Positions 60,025-63,568 of a stretch of DNA of 63,568 nucleotides are shown piece by piece; position 1 is the stretch's first letter; each line of letters starts with the position of its first letter. Source of the stretch: an uncultured Myxococcaceae bacterium (GTDB taxonomy: Bacteria; Myxococcota_A; Polyangia; Polyangiales; Ga0077539). The stretch is from contig CAMFHP010000037.1 in NCBI GenBank assembly GCA_945952225.1, positions 1-63,568 on the forward strand, written 5' to 3'. Position numbers and translations under genes: made by a program. The notes below the pieces were generated by a model. The model was given only the letters and a program-made list of their open reading frames with translations. It did not search any database and was not told where the DNA came from.

Positions 60025-62691
60025 ATGGCCTCTCTCTTCTACGCAAACCTCGGGGTCCAGCGCCCCGAGATCGTCCTCGACCGCGTCTCGGTCGGGCTGC
60101 GGGACTTCCGCGAGCACCTGACCACCGGCATCCGCGCGCTCGAACGCCACGACGCCGTGCTCCGGTGCCGGTGGCGCGCCCTCCCCGCCGACGACCTCCG
60201 CGCGATGCCCGCCGCGCAGCGGGAGCTGGGCGCCTGGGTCGAACTCGACGACTTCGACGAGCGCGCCGAGAGCGACCGCGCGCTCCGCGCCTTCTTCGAC
60301 GAGCAGGCGCGCGAGGTCTACGCCCTCGACGCCGACGACGGCGCGAAGCCCGACGCCCGCGTCGCCTTCGCGAAGGAGCGACAGCTCCGCATCGTCGACC
60401 GCGACCCCGAGCGGCAGCGCCTCTGCCTGGAGCGTACGCCGGACGGCGGCGTCCTCGCGCTGCGCCCCAACACCTACTCGCTCGCGATGCAGCGCAACGC
60501 GGTCCACTGGCTCGCGGACCGCCCCGTGCGCGACCACACGCCCCTGCTGCAGCTCTTCCAGGGGCACCGGTACGTCGCCTGGGGGCGCGTCGAGGAGGCC
60601 CCGATCGCCGAGGACGGCTGGTCGCTCCTCCGCGCGCCCGCGCCGGGGGCGCCGCTGCGGCCGGGCACCGAGGAGCAGCGCGCGTTCGTGCGGCGCGCGC
60701 TCGCGACGCCCGACTTCGCCGTGCTCGAAGGCCCCCCGGGCTCCGGCAAGACGACCGCGATCTGCGAGCTCATCCTGCAGGCGCTCCGCCTGGGGCGCCG
60801 CGTGCTGCTCTGCGCGTCGACGCACGTCGCCGTCGACAACGTGCTCGAGCGCCTGATGGACCCGCGCAACCCGCGGCGCGACGAGGTGCTGCCGGTGCGC
60901 GTCGGCGACGCCCGCAACGTGTCCGACCGCGCGCAGGCCTGGCAGTTCGAGCGGCTGCGCGACACCAAGCGCCGCGAGCTCCGTGCGTGGCTCCGCGGGG
61001 TGAAGCCCCGCACGGCGCCGCAGCAGACGCTGCTCGACGCCCTGGAGCGCCCGAACTGCGACGCCATCGACCGGATCATCCTCGACAGCGCCAACCTCGT
61101 CTGCGGCACGACCGTCGGCATCCTCCAGCACCCGGACATCCGGGAGCACCGTGACGAGGTGGCGTTCGACCTGCTCATCGTCGACGAGGCGAGCAAGACG
61201 ACGTTCCAGGAGTTCCTCGTGCCCGCGATGCGGGCGCGGCGCTGGGTGCTCGTCGGCGACGTGCGCCAGCTCTCGCCGTACGTCGAGGAGGAGACCTTCG
61301 CCGCGAACGTCGACGCGGCCCTCCCGAGCCCCGGCCTGCGCGACGCGACGCTCGCCGCGGTCGTCGCGGGCGAGGTGCTGCGGCGCCACGAGGAGGGCGG
61401 CCACGACCGCGACCGGGGCGACGGCGCGACGCTCTTCGTCGACCCGAGCGACGAGCTCCGCGCCCTCTGCGCCGAGGAGTGCGCCGCGCGCGGCGTCCCC
61501 CTCGCCGACCTCGACGCGCCGGGCGGCGACGCCCTCGCGCTCGCGTGCGCGCTGGTCGTCCTGGGCTCCGCCGACGCCCTGCGCGCGAACCTCGACCAGC
61601 TGCCGCTCGACCTCACCGTGATCCGCGGCGAGGCCGAGGGGCTCGACGCCCTCGCGCGGCGCGTGCGCCACCGCCGCGGCGACGCCGACGAGCGCTCCTG
61701 GGCCGGCGAGGTCGCGTGGCGTCTCGTGCGCCACTACGAGCGCCGCATGACTCGCCGGGAGCCCTCCTCGGGCGTGCCCGCGAGCGTCCTCGCCCTCCTG
61801 CCGCGCGAGTCGTCGCTGCAGCGCGTGGGCTTCGCGGGGCGGCGCGGGGGCGAGGCGCTCGCCGAGCTCCGCGCGCGCATCGACGTGGTGCGACGCGTCG
61901 CGCTCCCGTCGGTGCTGGAGTCGATCCAGCAGGGCTTCGAGCGCCGCCCCGACCAGCGCGACGGGACCGCGCTCTCCGACGGCCTCCCGCAGGAAGTCCT
62001 GCGCGCGCGGCACGTGCGGCTCTCGTGGCAGCACCGGATGCACCCCGACCTCTCGCGCTTCCCGCGGGAGCGGATCTACGAGGGCCAGGCGCTGCAGGAC
62101 CCCGCGGGGCTCGCGGCCGAGCGCGCGTGGGACGCCCCGCCGTGGAGCGCAAGGGACGTGTGGGTCGACGTCGACGACAAGGGCCGACGCGCGTCCCGAG
62201 GCCCCACGGGCGGCGCGACGCGGAGCCCGCGCGAGGCCCGCGCGGTGGTGCGGGAGCTCGATCGCTTCGGCGCCTGGGCCGCGGCGCACCGACAGCCCGA
62301 CGGAGCGCCGTGGGAGGTCGCCGTGCTCACGTTCTACCGCGCCCAGGAGCGCGAGCTGCGCGACCGCCTGCGGGCGTTCACCGGCGAGCACGGCGAGACG
62401 CGCCACTTCCGGCTGCGGCGCGACGGCGCTGTCGCCGCGGTCGTCGAGCTCTGCACCGTCGACCGCTTCCAGGGGCACGAGGCCGACGTGGTGATGCTGT
62501 CCTTCGGGCGGTCCCGCGGCATCGGCTTCCTCGACAGCCTCAACCGCCTGAACGTGGCGATCACGCGCGCCCGCTACCAGCGCGTCGTGTTCGGCCGCCG
62601 CGCCAACTTCGACCACGAGCGCGCCCCCGAACTCCTCCGCGACTTCGCGCGGAGCGTCGCGGCGCGCGTCTACGACCTCCAGGAGCCCTGA
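60025..62691 (+). CDS. Large SF1 (UvrD/Upf1-like) helicase of the element
   Basis: An 888-residue protein. The first ~210 residues are an unrecognised accessory domain. Helicase motifs: Walker A GPPGSGKT (236-243), ASTHVAVDNVLERL (Ia), LLIVDEAS (motif II, 384-390), GDVRQLSPYV (III), VLTFYRAQE (IV) and VDRFQGHEADVV then LNVAITRAR (V/VI). This pattern matches Upf1/Dna2-like SF1B helicases. ATG 60025 chosen; an in-frame GTG at 60016 exists. The next gene starts 3 bp after its stop, so the two likely act together in a defence system. Confidence 0.92.
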   Translation: MASLFYANLGVQRPEIVLDRVSVGLRDFREHLTTGIRALERHDAVLRCRWRALPADDLRAMPAAQRELGAWVELDDFDERAESDRALRAFFDEQAREVYALDADDGAKPDARVAFAKERQLRIVDRDPERQRLCLERTPDGGVLALRPNTYSLAMQRNAVHWLADRPVRDHTPLLQLFQGHRYVAWGRVEEAPIAEDGWSLLRAPAPGAPLRPGTEEQRAFVRRALATPDFAVLEGPPGSGKTTAICELILQALRLGRRVLLCASTHVAVDNVLERLMDPRNPRRDEVLPVRVGDARNVSDRAQAWQFERLRDTKRRELRAWLRGVKPRTAPQQTLLDALERPNCDAIDRIILDSANLVCGTTVGILQHPDIREHRDEVAFDLLIVDEASKTTFQEFLVPAMRARRWVLVGDVRQLSPYVEEETFAANVDAALPSPGLRDATLAAVVAGEVLRRHEEGGHDRDRGDGATLFVDPSDELRALCAEECAARGVPLADLDAPGGDALALACALVVLGSADALRANLDQLPLDLTVIRGEAEGLDALARRVRHRRGDADERSWAGEVAWRLVRHYERRMTRREPSSGVPASVLALLPRESSLQRVGFAGRRGGEALAELRARIDVVRRVALPSVLESIQQGFERRPDQRDGTALSDGLPQEVLRARHVRLSWQHRMHPDLSRFPRERIYEGQALQDPAGLAAERAWDAPPWSARDVWVDVDDKGRRASRGPTGGATRSPREARAVVRELDRFGAWAAAHRQPDGAPWEVAVLTFYRAQERELRDRLRAFTGEHGETRHFRLRRDGAVAAVVELCTVDRFQGHEADVVMLSFGRSRGIGFLDSLNRLNVAITRARYQRVVFGRRANFDHERAPELLRDFARSVAARVYDLQEP

Positions 62692-62694
62692 GCC

Positions 62695-63568
62695 ATGCCC
62701 CCGAAAGACCCCGCGATCCCCCCGGTGACCCTCTCCCTCACCCGCACGCCGTCCGTGCACTGCTTCCGCGCCGTGGGCGACGTGAGCTTCGCGCGGCAGC
62801 GCGAGGACCTGCGCGCGATCGCCCTGTTCGCGGTCGAGCGCGGCGGCGCGCTGACCGCCGACGAGCTCCACGCGGCGCTCCTGCCGAAGCTCCCGCGCGC
62901 CGCGAGCCGCCGGATGCTCACGCTCGGCGAGGGGCTCGGCCTCTTCCGGCGCGAGCGCGAGGAGCGCTGGGCGCTCACCGACGAGGGCCGCCGCGCCGCG
63001 GACGCGGGCACGGTCTTCGTGCCCGAGCGCGGCGCGTGGACGGTGTGGCTCACCGACGACCCGCTCGTGCCCGTCGCCGAGCGCCTCCTGCGCGTCGAGC
63101 CGTTCAAGGAGCCCGACGCGGGCACGGAGGCGAAGCAGCGCAAGGAGGCCCTGGCGCGCCGCGAGTTCGTGAAGCTCCCGGCCTGGGTCGAGGCGGCCGT
63201 CACGGCGTTCAAAGGCACGCCGGGTTGGTCGAAGGACACCGGGCGGGCGGTGTGCGTCGTCCACCTCGAGTCCGAGGTCGAGCCCGCGGAGCACCTCTCC
63301 GCGCTGCGGCTCACCGTCTCCCTCGCGCCCGACGCCGCGGGCTCCGTCGAGCTCCGGGGCACGGTCGACGAGGTCCACCGCGCGCGGGCCTACGCGCCGC
63401 CGCCGGACCTGACCTTCCGCGCGGCGTGGGCGCTCGCGCTCGGCCCGCGCGCCGGGGACTGGGACGGGCGCGCGCTCGGCGTCGCCTTCGAGGAGCTCAA
63501 CGACACGGCGCGCGAGCGCTTCCTCCACACGCTCGCGGTCACGATGCCCGCGCACCGCGAGTGGGGCG
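62695..63568 (+). CDS. Winged-helix-like protein coupled to helicase (3' end outside window)
   Basis: An open frame of 291 residues that runs off the window. It starts ATG 62695, three bases after the helicase stop. The N-terminal third (about residues 33-100) reads like a winged-helix unit: LTADELHAALLPKLPRAASRR, then RREREERWALTDEGRRAA. A second part follows, FVPERGAWTVWLTDDPLVPV and later beta-rich sequence. No family recognised. The tight spacing indicates a partner subunit of the helicase. Confidence 0.75.
   Translation, partial: MPPKDPAIPPVTLSLTRTPSVHCFRAVGDVSFARQREDLRAIALFAVERGGALTADELHAALLPKLPRAASRRMLTLGEGLGLFRREREERWALTDEGRRAADAGTVFVPERGAWTVWLTDDPLVPVAERLLRVEPFKEPDAGTEAKQRKEALARREFVKLPAWVEAAVTAFKGTPGWSKDTGRAVCVVHLESEVEPAEHLSALRLTVSLAPDAAGSVELRGTVDEVHRARAYAPPPDLTFRAAWALALGPRAGDWDGRALGVAFEELNDTARERFLHTLAVTMPAHREWG

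Larger units (their letters stand above)
50126..63568. mobile_element. Integrative element inserted at tRNA-Gly (right end outside window)
   Basis: It starts at the tRNA-Gly 3' end, with the integrase 42 bp inside. Contents: integrase, HTH/excisionase-like gene, a hypothetical, type II CBASS operon, PD-(D/E)XK-like gene, AlkB, SF1 helicase and a winged-helix-like gene. The 3' end of the tRNA is the likely attL core; the matching direct repeat must lie past 63568. The extent beyond the helicase is inferred. Confidence 0.75.

Noticed and set aside
59578-63555. Very long open frame (1325 codons) on the minus strand opposite the helicase
   Set aside because: It is the antisense of a gene with clear helicase motifs. 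Its translation is Arg/Ala/Glu/Val-rich with no domain, as expected in very GC-rich DNA.
1-63568. CRISPR arrays, rRNA genes and insertion-sequence transposases
   Set aside because: None seen: no regularly spaced repeat-spacer units, no rRNA core sequences, and no DDE transposase frames with terminal inverted repeats.

Overview
The window is very GC-rich DNA with dense, closely packed genes. Many starts overlap the preceding stop (ATGA, GTGA, TTGA). The gene content includes Ser/Thr kinases and a PP2C phosphatase, numerous lipoproteins with Asp/Ala-rich linkers, a dynamin-like GTPase, a possible sigma-54 promoter, and CCG-domain Fe-S oxidoreductases. This points to a myxobacterium-like (Myxococcota, Polyangiales/Sandaracinus-type) chromosome. 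That assignment is an inference from style and content, not from a search.

Layout. 1-8.6 kb: end of a thioredoxin-reductase-like flavoprotein, an AraC regulator, an RlmI-like methyltransferase, a beta-propeller/c-type cytochrome lipoprotein followed by three translationally coupled paralogous lipoproteins, and a metallophosphoesterase. 8.6-22.1 kb (minus strand): one co-directional run of eight genes. It encodes an Hsp70-like ATPase, a coiled-coil protein, a dynamin-like GTPase, a second coiled-coil protein, an M3 peptidase, a helical-repeat protein, a PP2C phosphatase with a cyclic-nucleotide-binding domain, and a FecR-like lipoprotein. I do not recognise it as a named system. 22.2-26.7 kb: a pseudouridine synthase/methyltransferase fusion, then on the minus strand a Cys-rich lipoprotein, dapD, dapE and a membrane-anchored thioredoxin. 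The thioredoxin's first active-site codon is an in-frame TGA followed by a well-placed hairpin, so it is probably a selenoprotein. 26.8-34.5 kb: an MlaF-like ATPase, a kinase-ATPase-TPR protein, and a four-gene unit ending in YcaO and TfuA (thioamide-forming pair), preceded by two internally duplicated proteins. 34.6-41.3 kb: an ECF sigma factor, two MlaE permeases, an RpoH-like sigma factor, a UbiB/ABC1 kinase, an MCE (MlaD) protein and MlaF. 41.4-50.1 kb: ssb, polysaccharide deacetylase, an outer-membrane protein, a TPR lipoprotein, a DUF1232 protein, a large Fe-S oxidoreductase, a FliO/SctR pair and tRNA-Gly(CCC).

From the tRNA-Gly 3' end to the window edge (about 50.13-63.57 kb) there is an integrative element. 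It has a tyrosine integrase that appears to have lost its catalytic Tyr, an excisionase-like HTH gene, and a complete type II CBASS operon (SAVED effector, CD-NTase, Cap2 E1/E2, Cap3 JAMM protease). It also carries a PD-(D/E)XK-like protein, an AlkB-type dioxygenase, a large SF1 helicase and the start of a winged-helix-like protein. This is a defence/repair island whose far end lies outside the window.

The strongest candidates for something undescribed are the UGA-containing thioredoxin with its SECIS-like hairpin, the YcaO-TfuA unit without an evident short precursor peptide, and the Hsp70-dynamin-coiled-coil cluster.
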